DNA of 64,000 nt from Nocardia kruczakiae NBRC 101016 (GCF_001612965.1 NZ_BDBL01000026.1:1-64000), one strand, 5' to 3'; counted from the first letter of the stretch, positions 17,998 through 27,118 are shown. The notes: generated by a model from the sequence alone, not told the origin. Translations and numbers: made by a program.

Positions 17998-18016
17998 AAT
18001 GGAAATCGTTTCCGTT
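17998..18016. promoter_or_regulatory. Zur/Fur-like dyad upstream of a secreted protein gene
   Basis: The 19 bp AATGGAAATCGTTTCCGTT are centred on GGAAA-TCG-TTTCC and keep the dyad frame of the TGAAAAT-N-ATTTTCA box reported for actinobacterial Zur, with paired substitutions. It lies about 60 bp before the start of the secreted protein gene. Regulator identity is inference. Confidence 0.35.
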
Positions 18017-18075
18017 AGTGTCTGATCTCGCTCCCATCCGGGGCGGCGCAGAACACAGAACGGAACACGGATCAC

Positions 18076-18780
18076 ATGAACAAGATCACCCGCATGACCG
18101 TCACGGCGATGACGGTGGTGGGCGCATTGGGCGCCGGTTCGGCTATCGCATCGGCCGCGCCCACGGCGGCCGATCACGTCCTGAGCACCGAGATCATGCC
18201 GGGCGTGCAGTACACCAGCTCCACCGCGGATCAGTCCGTGGTCATCGAGACCGGCACGGCCACACTCGTCGCGGCGGGCGGGCAATTCCAGGTGCGCGAC
18301 GCATCCGGCGCCACCGTCGCCGGAGTCCCGGCCTTCGCGACCGAGCCGAAGGCCCTGGCCGCCGTCCACGCCGCGCCCGAGGTGCGCGCGGCGGCACGCG
18401 CGGCGACACCGGAACTACACCTCGAGAACATCGACGGCGATCCGCAAACCGAACGGTTCGACGCGGCGATTCAGGCCGCCATCAACGAATTCGGCCTCGC
18501 GACCAGCGTCGGCACCATGACCGGCGGCCTCATCGGCCTGGCGGTCGGCTGCGGAGTCGGAGCAATAGCGGGCGCGGTGTTCGGCGCGCCCGTCCTCGAC
18601 GCCGCCGGACTCACCCTCATCGCCGGCTGCCTGGCCGGGGCGGGCGTCCTGGGCGGTATGGGCGCCATCCTCGGCGCCGCACTCCTCGGCATCCCCGTCG
18701 GCATCGCCTCCGCAATCAAGTTCCAGCACACCATGAACCAGCCCTACGAACAGCACACCCACGACAGCGAGAGCAACTGA
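18076..18780 (+). CDS. Secreted protein with glycine-rich hydrophobic C-terminus
   Basis: 234 residues. A signal peptide (about 1-27) ends in AIASA-AP. The mature part has a beta-rich domain (about 30-100), a short acidic link, and a C-terminal domain from about 155 dominated by Gly/Ala-rich hydrophobic stretches with two Cys (C157 and C179 region) and GAVFGAPVLDAAG. This arrangement recurs in unnamed exported proteins of Nocardia; I know of no function. The hydrophobic region could insert in or line the outer mycolate membrane. A Zur/Fur-like dyad precedes it and a strong hairpin terminator follows. ATG chosen; upstream GGAACACGGATCAC gives a moderate ribosome site. Confidence 0.65.
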   Translation: MNKITRMTVTAMTVVGALGAGSAIASAAPTAADHVLSTEIMPGVQYTSSTADQSVVIETGTATLVAAGGQFQVRDASGATVAGVPAFATEPKALAAVHAAPEVRAAARAATPELHLENIDGDPQTERFDAAIQAAINEFGLATSVGTMTGGLIGLAVGCGVGAIAGAVFGAPVLDAAGLTLIAGCLAGAGVLGGMGAILGAALLGIPVGIASAIKFQHTMNQPYEQHTHDSESN

Positions 18781-18785
18781 ACACG

Positions 18786-18819
18786 AATCGGGCCCCGCGA
18801 GCGATCGCGGGGCCCGATT
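18786..18819. terminator. Bidirectional hairpin terminator
   Basis: A perfect 15-bp stem (AATCGGGCCCCGCGA, 18786-18800, with its complement at 18805-18819) around a GCGA loop, followed by TTTTCG on the plus strand and preceded by GTGTTC on the minus strand. It separates the convergent secreted-protein and GT39 genes and should stop transcription from both. Confidence 0.85.
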
Positions 18820-18826
18820 TTCGTCG

Positions 18827-20884
18827 TCAGCTGGTGGGCTGAGTCAGGTCGTAGACCGTCGTGCCGCCCACCGTTATCGCGGTGTAGTGCGATTCGACCC
18901 ACGTGGTGATCTCGCTCGCGCTGCCGGAGCCGCCGCCCGGCCCACCACGGCCGCCAGGGCCGCCGCCCGCGAAGAAGTAGTGGATATCGCCGTTCTTCAC
19001 ATAGTCCTGGAATTGGGCCAGGGTGGGCGAGTTGTCGCTGCCGGTGAAGCCGCCGATCGCCATGATCGATGTGCCGGTGGACAATTCGAGGCTGCCCGCG
19101 GATTGGGAGCCGACCGTGGCGGCCGCCCAGCGGTTGGTCGCACTCTTCAGCAGTTCCTGCAGGGCGGTGTTGTCGGAGTTGCCTCCGCCGGGGCCGCCGT
19201 TGCGCGCACCGGTCGAGTCGGTACTGCCGGGCGGTTGCGCGTTCGTGGATCCGCCGGAGGCCGAATCCGTAGTCCCCGAACCAGTTCCATCGGGCGCTGT
19301 ACCGCCGGTCGCCGATCCCGGGGCATTCCCGGGAGTCATACCTCCGGGCGCGCCGCCACCGAACCCGCCCATGCCGTGGCCGCTGCTGGGCCCGGAGGTC
19401 GGGATCGAGCCGCTGTGCGGGGTCGCCGCGGTCTCCAGGGCGTAGGCGGTGGTGCCGGCGAAACCGAACAGCAGTCCGGCCGCGGCGACCGCCACGGTCA
19501 TCTTGCCGAGGGCGTGCGCGCCGGCGATGAGGATCGCCGCGACCACGATCGAGCCGGCCAGCACGATCCAGCGCAGCGCCGGATACCAGTCGGGGGTGCG
19601 ATCCAGCAGGACGAAGTTCCACACGCCGGTCGCCGCCAGCATCAGACCCAATGCCGCACGCGCCGAACGGAATTCACGTCCACGCCACAGCTCCACCACC
19701 GCTGTGCCGACCAGCGCGGCGATCGCCGGCGCCAGGGCCACGGTGTAGTAGGGGTGGATGGTGCCCTGCATGAAGCTGAAGACCACGCCGGTGACCAGCA
19801 GCCAGCCGCCCCAGAGGAGCAGGCTCGCGCGGATGCGTCCGGTGCGGGGTGTGCGCCGGGTGAACCACAGCCCGGCCACCAGCCCGATCAGTGCCGCCGG
19901 GAGCAGCCACGAGATCTCGGTGCCCATAGAGTCGCCGAACAGGCGGGTGATGCCGGTGCTGCCACCGAATCCGGTATTGCCGCCCCCACCGCCGCCACCG
20001 CCGTTGCCTTCGCCGCCCATCACCCGGCCGAGGCCGTTGTAGCCCAGGGCGAGTTCGAGCAGGCTGTTGTCGGTGGAGCCGCCGATGTAGGGGCGCGAAT
20101 CGGCCGGCCACAAGCTCACCAGCGCGACGAACCAGCCACCCGAAATCACCAGCGCGACAACGGCTCCCAGAAGTTTGAGAATCCGGGCGCGCAGCGCGAT
20201 CGGCGCGGCGACGAGGAACACCAGGCCCAGCGCGGGCAGCACCAGGAAGGCCTGCATCATCTTGGTGAGGAAGCCGAAACCGACCGCCACCCCGGCCGCC
20301 CCGAGCCAGCGGCCACTGCCCTTCTCGGTGGCGCGGACGGTGCAATAGGCCGCCGCGACCAGCAGCAGCACCAGCAGGGCGTCCGGGTTGTCGAAGCGGA
20401 ACATCAGCGCAGCGACGGGAGTCAGCGCCAGCGCCGCACCCGCGATCAGACCGGCCGCCGGACCGCTCCAGCGCCGCACCGCCCCGTACACCAGCCCGAC
20501 CGACGCCACACCCATCAGCGCCTGCGGCAGCAGCAGCGAGAACGAACCGAATCCGAGCAGCCGACCGGACAAGCCCATCACCCACAGCGCGGCGGGCGGT
20601 TTGTCGACGGTGATGGCGTTACCGGAGTCGAGCGATCCGAACAGCAGCGCCTTCCAGCTCTGCGTGCCCGCCTGCACGGCGGCGGCATAGAAGTCGTTGG
20701 CCCATCCGGACGCACTCAGACCCCACAGGTACAGGAACGCGGTCGCGACGAGCAGCACCAGCAATCCGGGCCGAGCCCATCGCGGCTGGTCGGATGGGCC
20801 CGACAGGAGGGCTCCCCACCGCGCGGGTTGCGGCGGCGACCCGGTCGGCTCGGCCTGCCGACGCGGCGCCTCTGTGATCGTCAT
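18827..20884 (-). CDS. GT39-family membrane glycosyltransferase (YkcB-like), copy A
   Basis: 685 residues. About 12 membrane helices, starting at LLVLLVATAFLYLWGLS. The first extracytoplasmic loop has the family signature ASGWANDFYAAAVQAGTQSW and the metal/acid site DKPPAALWVMGLSGRLLG, with FRFDNPDALL later, as in ArnT/PMT-like GT39 enzymes that use polyprenyl-phosphate sugars. A Gly/Pro-rich spacer (about 500-570) precedes a small soluble C-terminal domain ending WVESHYTAITVGGTTVYDL, the YkcA/B-like domain. A close paralogue lies at 22893-24806. It would glycosylate cell-envelope acceptors. It ends at a strong terminator. Confidence 0.85.
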   Translation of the reverse strand: MTITEAPRRQAEPTGSPPQPARWGALLSGPSDQPRWARPGLLVLLVATAFLYLWGLSASGWANDFYAAAVQAGTQSWKALLFGSLDSGNAITVDKPPAALWVMGLSGRLLGFGSFSLLLPQALMGVASVGLVYGAVRRWSGPAAGLIAGAALALTPVAALMFRFDNPDALLVLLLVAAAYCTVRATEKGSGRWLGAAGVAVGFGFLTKMMQAFLVLPALGLVFLVAAPIALRARILKLLGAVVALVISGGWFVALVSLWPADSRPYIGGSTDNSLLELALGYNGLGRVMGGEGNGGGGGGGGNTGFGGSTGITRLFGDSMGTEISWLLPAALIGLVAGLWFTRRTPRTGRIRASLLLWGGWLLVTGVVFSFMQGTIHPYYTVALAPAIAALVGTAVVELWRGREFRSARAALGLMLAATGVWNFVLLDRTPDWYPALRWIVLAGSIVVAAILIAGAHALGKMTVAVAAAGLLFGFAGTTAYALETAATPHSGSIPTSGPSSGHGMGGFGGGAPGGMTPGNAPGSATGGTAPDGTGSGTTDSASGGSTNAQPPGSTDSTGARNGGPGGGNSDNTALQELLKSATNRWAAATVGSQSAGSLELSTGTSIMAIGGFTGSDNSPTLAQFQDYVKNGDIHYFFAGGGPGGRGGPGGGSGSASEITTWVESHYTAITVGGTTVYDLTQPTS

Positions 20885-21001
20885 ACGGTTCTCCTCCGCC
20901 TCGCTCGCCGGGCTGTCTGCCGCGGCCGTTGCATCGAGGATCGCGCCCGGAGGTGGGCCGGCTCTTTGCCGAACCTATGCGCCGACTGTGAGAAGACGTC
21001 C

Positions 21002-21029
21002 TTGACCTCAACCATGGTTGGGATACGAG
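21002..21029 (+). promoter_or_regulatory. Candidate promoter with a palindrome in the spacer
   Basis: TTGACC (21002-21007) and TACGAG (21024-21029) are separated by 16 bp that contain the perfect palindrome CAACCATGGTTG (21009-21020). The -10 box ends only 9 bp before the ATG at 21039, so the transcript would be leaderless or nearly so. An operator inside the spacer resembles MerR- or repressor-controlled promoters. Confidence 0.45.
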
Positions 21030-21038
21030 AGTTGTCGC

Positions 21039-21998
21039 ATGACCACTTCGATCGACACGGTGACGCGATGGGTCGAGCAGCACGCTCGTCCGCTCTCCGC
21101 ATCGGACCCCGAGCAGCCGCTCGCCGATCCGGCAACACTGCGTCAGCTGATCGGCGCCGCACGCATCGTCGCCCTGGGGGCCGCGACCCGCGACACCCAC
21201 GAGCTGTCCGTGACCTCCCACCGGCTCCTGCGCTTGCTCGTGGAACGCGCGGGATTTCGCAGTCTCGTCCTGGAAGGCGACGATGCGACCAGCGCCGCGC
21301 TCGACGAGTACGTGCGTACCGAAACCGGCGACCCGCGCGCTCTGCTGACCGAGGCACGATCGTTCTGGCGGACCGAGGAGATTTTCAAGGTCGTCGCCTG
21401 GATACGCCGATACAACCGGCAGCACCCGGACGATCCGGTTCGTATCGCCCATCCGGAACCCGAGGGCCGGGTCACAGCGGAATCCGGCGACCTCGGTGAT
21501 ATCGAAAAGATGCTGGCGGACAATGTGATTCGCTGGCACGAGGACACCGGGCACAAGATCGTGTACTGGGGCGGAACGACGCATACGGTCGCCTCGGCGG
21601 CACGACATGTGCTCCTCGGCGAGCGGCGGGTCACCCATCGCAGCGCGGGCGGCCATCTCCGCCGGCGTTTCGGCTCCGGCTATCTGTCCGTCGGCCTGAC
21701 CTTCGACCACGGCTCGACCGCACACACCTTCCCCTCCCCTCCGGCCGACTTCGCCGAAGCCGTACTCGGCCGCGTCGATCTGGATGCCTATCTGGTGGAC
21801 CTACGCACCCCGGGCCCGGAATCGGTGCGAACCTGGCTCACCGAGCCCGCGAAGACCCGCTTGATCGGGCCCGTGTACGACCCGGACAACGATGATGCGT
21901 ACCACCTCTCGGGCGGCTCCCTCGGCGAATGGTTCGACCTCGTCGTCCACCACCGGACGGTGACGCCCGTTCGGCCGCTCGGGACACATCGTGGATGA
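21039..21998 (+). CDS. Erythromycin-esterase-family protein
   Basis: 319 residues from ATG at 21039. The fold shows in IVALGAATRDTHELSVTSHRLLRLLV (catalytic-site region, where the usual GExxHG reads GAATRDTHE), FRSLVLEGDDATSAALDEYV, and the His-bearing YWGGTTHTVASAARH. The family (EreA-like/SuccA) includes macrolide esterases and many actinobacterial homologues of unknown substrate. The normal GE(A/S)xHG motif is altered, keeping only the later His-Glu, so macrolide hydrolysis should not be assumed. It is divergent from the GT39 gene, with a palindrome-containing promoter close to its start. Confidence 0.75.
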   Translation: MTTSIDTVTRWVEQHARPLSASDPEQPLADPATLRQLIGAARIVALGAATRDTHELSVTSHRLLRLLVERAGFRSLVLEGDDATSAALDEYVRTETGDPRALLTEARSFWRTEEIFKVVAWIRRYNRQHPDDPVRIAHPEPEGRVTAESGDLGDIEKMLADNVIRWHEDTGHKIVYWGGTTHTVASAARHVLLGERRVTHRSAGGHLRRRFGSGYLSVGLTFDHGSTAHTFPSPPADFAEAVLGRVDLDAYLVDLRTPGPESVRTWLTEPAKTRLIGPVYDPDNDDAYHLSGGSLGEWFDLVVHHRTVTPVRPLGTHRG

Positions 21999-22127
21999 GA
22001 CGGTCGCGGCGGTGTCCTGATCCGAGGGATTCGCGACCCGCACCGAGGGGCGCACGGCGTTCGATCGGCCGAGACTCGACATGCCACGCCGGCTCCGGTG
22101 TGACGAGTTTCCGACGAAAGGAACCCC

Positions 22128-22850
22128 ATGTCCGTCTCCGGCACACCGACCGTCATCCTGGTCCACGGCGCGTTCGCCGACGCCGCCAGTTGGGCGCCGG
22201 TCACCGAACGGCTACTCGCACAGGGCATTCCGGTGCTCGTGCCGCCGGTGTACAACCGCAGCCTGGCCGCCGACGCGGCATCCGTCCGCGCGGTGGCCGA
22301 GAGTGTCGACGGTCCGGTGCTGCTGGCCGGTCACTCCTACGGCGGCGCGGTCATCACCGTCGCCGGTGCGGCCGAGAACGTCGTCGGGCTGGTCTATGTC
22401 GCCGGTTACGCCCTCGACGAAGGGGAAAGTCTCGGCCAACTGCAAGGCGGCTTCCCGGATTCCGATTTGGCCGCGCATCTGGTCTACTCCCCGTTCCCCG
22501 TCGAGGGCGCCGAGCCGGGCACGGACGTGTCGGTCGAGATCGACGCCTTCCCGGCGATTTTCGCAGCCGGAGTCGATCCGGTCCGGGCACAGGTGTTCGC
22601 CGTCTCGCAGCGACCGCTGGCGGCATCCGCGTTCGCCGAGCCCGCGTCGGTCGCGGCATGGAAGACCACACCGGGCTGGGGCATCGTCTCCACCGCCGAC
22701 CACACCATCAATCCCGACGTCGAACGCTTCGGCTACCAGCGGGCCGGCCTGCGCAAGGTCGTCGAACTCGACGCTCCCCACCTGGTCATGCACACCCACC
22801 CCGACGAGGTCGCCGCCGTCATCTCCGCCGCCCTCGCCGAACTGTCCTGA
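22128..22850 (+). CDS. Alpha/beta hydrolase (EstC/MhpC-like small esterase)
   Basis: 240 residues from ATG at 22128 behind AAAGGA. LVHGAFADAASW gives the oxyanion loop, GHSYGG (about 67-72) the nucleophile Ser, and DAPHLVMHTHPDEV near the C-terminus the His. This is the compact hydrolase type resembling plant hydroxynitrile-lyase/methylesterase-like enzymes. The substrate is unknown. It is probably transcribed separately from the esterase-like gene 129 nt upstream, and is convergent with the second GT39 gene. Confidence 0.85.
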   Translation: MSVSGTPTVILVHGAFADAASWAPVTERLLAQGIPVLVPPVYNRSLAADAASVRAVAESVDGPVLLAGHSYGGAVITVAGAAENVVGLVYVAGYALDEGESLGQLQGGFPDSDLAAHLVYSPFPVEGAEPGTDVSVEIDAFPAIFAAGVDPVRAQVFAVSQRPLAASAFAEPASVAAWKTTPGWGIVSTADHTINPDVERFGYQRAGLRKVVELDAPHLVMHTHPDEVAAVISAALAELS

Positions 22851-22892
22851 CCCCGGAATGGTTTTCGCCACACCCGTCCATCCATGCGGGAA

Positions 22893-24806
22893 TCAGGTGG
22901 TCAGGTCGTAGACCGTCACTCCGTCGATGGTCTGGGCGGGGAAGTTCGCGGCCACCCACTGGGCGATGTCGGAGGCCTCATGGCTGCCGCCGCTGTCGGC
23001 GCCGCGCATTCCCGCCATGCCGGCGCCGCCCACGAAGTAGTGGATCTTGTGCTGGGCCACGTACCGCTGGAACTGCGCCAGGGTCGGGGACGGGTCGGTG
23101 CCGTTGAAACCGCCGACGGCCATGACCGGGTCGCCGGTCGCCAGTTGGTAGGCGGCGGCGCTGTTGGAGCCGACCGCGGCCGCTACCCAGGTGTAGGCGC
23201 CGGCGTTGTCGCTCAGTGCCGCAGACAGATTCGAGCCGACGGTGATACCGCCGAGGAGCCCGCCCATCGGTCCGCCGGCATGCGCGGTCGCACCGCTCGT
23301 CGGGGATTGCCCACCGGGCGCACCACCCGGCGGCATCCCACCGAAGCGTCCGCTGGACGGACCGGCGGACGGAATCGCCCCGGTGTGCGGAGTCGATGCG
23401 GTCGCCACCGCGTAGGCGGTCGGTCCGGCCAGTCCGGCGGCCAGCGCGAGGGCCACCACCGCCGCACCGAGTGCCCGCGGCAACCGGGAGACGACCAGCA
23501 GCAGCGCCGCCGCGCCCACACCGGCCACCGCGATGACGGGACGCAGCCACGGATTCCACTCACTCGTGCGCGCCAGCAGGATGCAGGCCAGGACGGTCGT
23601 CACCACCAGCGTGCCCGACAGTACGGCGGTCGCGCGAAGGTCGTTGCGCCGCAACCACAGTTGCCAGGCGCCGATCGCCACACTGCCGGCGACGGCCGGC
23701 GCCAGCGCCACCGTGTAGTAGGGGTGCAGGATGCCGCCGGCGAAGCTGAAGATCCCGCCGGTGAGCACCAGCCAGCCCAGCCACAGCAGCAGCGCCGCGC
23801 GAGTCGGGTCGGTGCGGGGTGCGCGGCGGGTGAGCCACAGACCGGCCGCACCGAGGATCAATGCCGCGGGGATCAGCCAGGAGATCTGGCCGCCCATTTC
23901 GGAGCCGAACAGCCGCGCCCAGCCGACGTCGTGGTTCATATTGCCCAGACCACCGACCTCGTCGCCGGTGAGCCGGCCGAAACCGTTGTAGCCCAACGCC
24001 AATTCGAGCACACTGTTGCGCTGGGAACCACCGATGAAGGGCCGCGAGGAGGCCGGCCAGAGCGCGACGACGGCCAGATACCAGCCCGCGGACACCACCA
24101 ACGCGAGCACGGCCGACAGGGAGCGGACCACCCTCGTTTTCCGAGGAACCTGCGCCGCAAGCAGATACACCACCGCGAACACCGGCAGCACGATGAACGC
24201 CTGCATCATCTTCGCCAGGAATCCGAATCCGAGGGCCACCCCGGCCAACGGCAACCACCATGCGGCACTGCCCTTTTCGATGGATCGCAGCACGCAATAG
24301 GCGGCGGCGGTCAGCAACAGCACGAGCAGGGCATCCGGATTGTCGAAGCGGAACATCAGCGCCGCGGCCGGCGTGAGCGCCAGCACCGCGCCGGCCAGGA
24401 TGCCGGGCCAGTGACCGGCGACCCGCCGCACCCCCGCGTACAGCACGGCGACGGCGGCCACGCCCTCCAGCGCCTGCGGCACCAGCAGACTCCACGAGTT
24501 GACGCCGAAGAGGCGCGCGGAGATGTCCATGACCCACAGCGCGCCGGGCGTCTTGTCCACGGTGATCGCGTTGGCCGCATCGCTGGATCCGAACAGCATC
24601 GCCTTCCAGCTCTGCGATCCGGCCTGTACGGCCGCGGCATAGAATTCGTTGGCCCAGCCGCTCGCGCCGAGATTCCACAGGTACAGCAACGCGGTGGCCG
24701 CCAGCAGCGCCACCAGCGACAGCCGCCGCCACCGCGGGCTCGCGGTCCGCGTCGGTGACGGTTCGGTCACCGCGACCGGGGGCGTATCCAGCACAGTCGT
24801 CGTCAT
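22893..24806 (-). CDS. GT39-family membrane glycosyltransferase (YkcB-like), copy B
   Basis: 637 residues, a paralogue of the 18827-20884 gene with the same order of blocks: ASGWANEFYAAAVQAGSQSW, DKTPGALWVMDISARLFG, FRFDNPDALLVLLL, GSQRNSVLELALGYNG, then a Gly/Pro-rich spacer and a soluble domain ending WVAANFPAQTIDGVTVYDL. It starts 10 nt after the histidine-kinase stop, so it belongs to the two-component operon, unlike copy A. This suggests envelope glycosylation induced by an envelope signal. One difference from copy A is DKTPG for DKPPA near the acid site. Confidence 0.87.
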   Translation of the reverse strand: MTTTVLDTPPVAVTEPSPTRTASPRWRRLSLVALLAATALLYLWNLGASGWANEFYAAAVQAGSQSWKAMLFGSSDAANAITVDKTPGALWVMDISARLFGVNSWSLLVPQALEGVAAVAVLYAGVRRVAGHWPGILAGAVLALTPAAALMFRFDNPDALLVLLLTAAAYCVLRSIEKGSAAWWLPLAGVALGFGFLAKMMQAFIVLPVFAVVYLLAAQVPRKTRVVRSLSAVLALVVSAGWYLAVVALWPASSRPFIGGSQRNSVLELALGYNGFGRLTGDEVGGLGNMNHDVGWARLFGSEMGGQISWLIPAALILGAAGLWLTRRAPRTDPTRAALLLWLGWLVLTGGIFSFAGGILHPYYTVALAPAVAGSVAIGAWQLWLRRNDLRATAVLSGTLVVTTVLACILLARTSEWNPWLRPVIAVAGVGAAALLLVVSRLPRALGAAVVALALAAGLAGPTAYAVATASTPHTGAIPSAGPSSGRFGGMPPGGAPGGQSPTSGATAHAGGPMGGLLGGITVGSNLSAALSDNAGAYTWVAAAVGSNSAAAYQLATGDPVMAVGGFNGTDPSPTLAQFQRYVAQHKIHYFVGGAGMAGMRGADSGGSHEASDIAQWVAANFPAQTIDGVTVYDLTT

Positions 24807-24816
24807 AGGTCGATCC

Positions 24817-26400
24817 TCACCGACCGAGGTGGTGGTCGCCTGGGGCTTCGCTGTGTGCCCGCTGTGAGGTCCGATCCGGCAGCCGGACGGTGAAGACGGT
24901 ACGGCCCGGGGCGCTGTCGAGGCTGATCGTGCCGCCGTGCGATTTCACCACCGCCGCGACGATAGCCAAACCTAGACCGCTGCTTCCGGCCCGCCGCGAG
25001 CGCGAGGAATCGCCGCGCGCGAACCGCTCGAACACCTCCGGTTGCAGAGCCGCGGGAATGCCGGGACCGTTGTCGGCGACCCGCCAGACCGCGCTGTCGG
25101 CCTCGCGCTCCAGCGAGACCGTGACCGTGGTGCCGGGTCCGGTGTGCACCCGCGCGTTGGCGAGCAGGTTGGTCAGCACCTGGTGCAGGCGCGCCGCATC
25201 ACCGGTGACGACGACCGGTTCGTCCGGCAGATCCAGATCCCATCGGTGGTCCGGGCCCGCGATATGGGCGTCGCTCACCGCGTCGACGGTCAGCCGCGTC
25301 ACATCCACCGGCTCGTGTTCGAGACCGCGACCGGAATCCAGCCGGGCCAGCAGCAGCATGTCCTCGACCAGGGCCGTCATCCGCCGCGATTCCGAATCCA
25401 CCCGGCTCATCGCGTTGGCGACGTCGCCGGGCACCTCCGCCCGTTTGCGTTGTGCCAGTTCGGCATAGCCGCGGATCGCGGCCAGCGGGGTGCGCAGTTC
25501 GTGACTGGCGTCGGCGAGGAACTGCCGCACCCGCGTCTCACTGGCGTGGCGGGCCGACAGCGCGCTGTCGATGTGATCGAGCATGCGGTTGACCGCGGAG
25601 CCGAGCTGTCCGACCTCGGTGCGCGGATCGGCGTCGTCGGCGGGAACCCGCACCGGCAATTCCACCTCGCCCCGATCGAGCTGCAGATCGGCCACCCGGG
25701 AGGCGGTGGCGGCCACCCGGTCCAGCGGCGCGAGCGCGCGGCGGATCACCCAGATACCCACGGTGATCGCGATGACGAACACCACCGCGGTGACCACCAC
25801 CAGGATCAGCAGGACCCGCATCAACGTGGCGTGGACCGCGGTCAACGGCATACCGGTCACCACCGTGGCCCCCGACCAGGTCGAATTCGCGACCACGCGA
25901 TACGAACCCTGCCCGTCGAGGTCGACGGTAACGGGAGTGCCGTCCGACGACACCTCGGCCAGCTGCCGCTGGGCGGTCGCCGACAGGCGCGTCTGGGTTC
26001 CGTCGGCATCGATTTTGGCGGCGGTGATCTCGGTGCCGTCGATACTGGCGCCGACGGTATCGGCCTGGATGCCGCGACGGTCCAAAAAATCCGGTCCCGG
26101 ACCGCCGTGGTTCGGCGGCGGCGGCCGGTTGTCGTGGTCCTGAGCGCCTGGCGGCGGGCCCAGACTCGGACCACCACCGGCCTCGCCGAGGGAACGCTTC
26201 TGCACATCGACCAATTCGGTGTCGAGCTGATGCACGAGAAATTGCTGCAGCGCGAATTCGGTTGCGGCGCCGATACCTACGACCACGACCACCAGCAACA
26301 GCAATTGCCCGACGAGCAGTCGCGCGCGCAGCGACCAGCCGCGGGCCGACCACCACCGGCGGGTCCGCGGCACGGCCTCAGCCGGCGGGTTTGAGGACAT
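24817..26400 (-). CDS. Membrane sensor histidine kinase
   Basis: 527 residues. Two membrane helices (LLVGQLLLLVVVVVGIGAA, about 28-46, and ILVVVTAVVFVIAITVGIW, about 197-217) flank an extracytoplasmic domain rich in Pro/Gly, followed by HAMP, the H-box ASHELRTPLAAIRGY (His near 300), N-box NLLANARVHTGPG and G-box DNGPGIP with a SGLGLAIV motif. It phosphorylates the OmpR-type partner whose gene it overlaps by 23 nt, and is followed after 10 nt by a GT39 gene. It resembles TrcS/MprB-type kinases of mycobacteria. Confidence 0.92.
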   Translation of the reverse strand: MSSNPPAEAVPRTRRWWSARGWSLRARLLVGQLLLLVVVVVGIGAATEFALQQFLVHQLDTELVDVQKRSLGEAGGGPSLGPPPGAQDHDNRPPPPNHGGPGPDFLDRRGIQADTVGASIDGTEITAAKIDADGTQTRLSATAQRQLAEVSSDGTPVTVDLDGQGSYRVVANSTWSGATVVTGMPLTAVHATLMRVLLILVVVTAVVFVIAITVGIWVIRRALAPLDRVAATASRVADLQLDRGEVELPVRVPADDADPRTEVGQLGSAVNRMLDHIDSALSARHASETRVRQFLADASHELRTPLAAIRGYAELAQRKRAEVPGDVANAMSRVDSESRRMTALVEDMLLLARLDSGRGLEHEPVDVTRLTVDAVSDAHIAGPDHRWDLDLPDEPVVVTGDAARLHQVLTNLLANARVHTGPGTTVTVSLEREADSAVWRVADNGPGIPAALQPEVFERFARGDSSRSRRAGSSGLGLAIVAAVVKSHGGTISLDSAPGRTVFTVRLPDRTSQRAHSEAPGDHHLGR

Positions 26401-27118
26401 ATCCGGCGCCGCGCAGCGTGTGGATCATCGGTTCGCGCCCGCTGTCGATCTTCTTGCGCAGATAGGAGACATAGAGCTCGACGATATTGGAGCGTCCGCC
26501 GAAGTCGTAGCTCCAGACCCGGTCCAGGATCTGTGCCTTGCTCAGCACGCGGCGGGGGTTGCGCATGAAATAGCGCAGCAGTTCGAATTCCGTGGACGTC
26601 AGGGTGATCGGTTCGCCCGCGCGCGTCACCTCGTGACTGTCCTCGTCGAGCATCAGATCACCCACCACGATCTGAGCGTCGTTGTCGACGGTGGTGATGC
26701 CGGTGCGGCGCAGCAGCGCGCGCAGGCGCAGGACGACCTCTTCGATGCTGAACGGTTTGGTGACGTAGTCGTCGCCGCCGGCGGTGAGCCCGGCGATGCG
26801 GTCCTCGACCGAATCCTTCGCGGTCAGCAGCAGCACCGGCAGATACGGCAGATCGCGGCGCAGCTTCGCGAGCACCTCGAGTCCCGTCATATCGGGCAGC
26901 ATCACGTCGAGAACCACCACGTCGGGCCGGTTCTCGCGGGCGGCGGTGACCGCGGTGCGCCCGTCGGCGGCGGTGACGACCTGCCACCCTTCGTAGCGCA
27001 GCGCCATCGACACCATTTCCGCGAGCACCGGTTCGTCGTCGACGACGAGGACGGTCACCGGGCTGCCGTCCGCGCGGCGCATCACGACGCGCTCGGCCGG
27101 GGTGTTCGTGGTGGTCAT
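26378..27118 (-). CDS. OmpR-family response regulator
   Basis: 246 residues from ATG at 27118; the frame is open further up, but that part lacks homology and lies over the divergent gene. Receiver domain with acidic pair DD (27-28), phosphoacceptor D71 (VVVLDVMLPDMTG) and conserved Lys in VTKPF, then a winged helix with TEFELLRYFMRNPRRVLSK and VSYLRKKID. It overlaps the kinase gene by 23 nt. It resembles TrcR-type regulators and probably controls the operon, including GT39 copy B, and perhaps the divergent membrane protein gene. Confidence 0.92.
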   Translation of the reverse strand: MTTTNTPAERVVMRRADGSPVTVLVVDDEPVLAEMVSMALRYEGWQVVTAADGRTAVTAARENRPDVVVLDVMLPDMTGLEVLAKLRRDLPYLPVLLLTAKDSVEDRIAGLTAGGDDYVTKPFSIEEVVLRLRALLRRTGITTVDNDAQIVVGDLMLDEDSHEVTRAGEPITLTSTEFELLRYFMRNPRRVLSKAQILDRVWSYDFGGRSNIVELYVSYLRKKIDSGREPMIHTLRGAGYVLKPAG

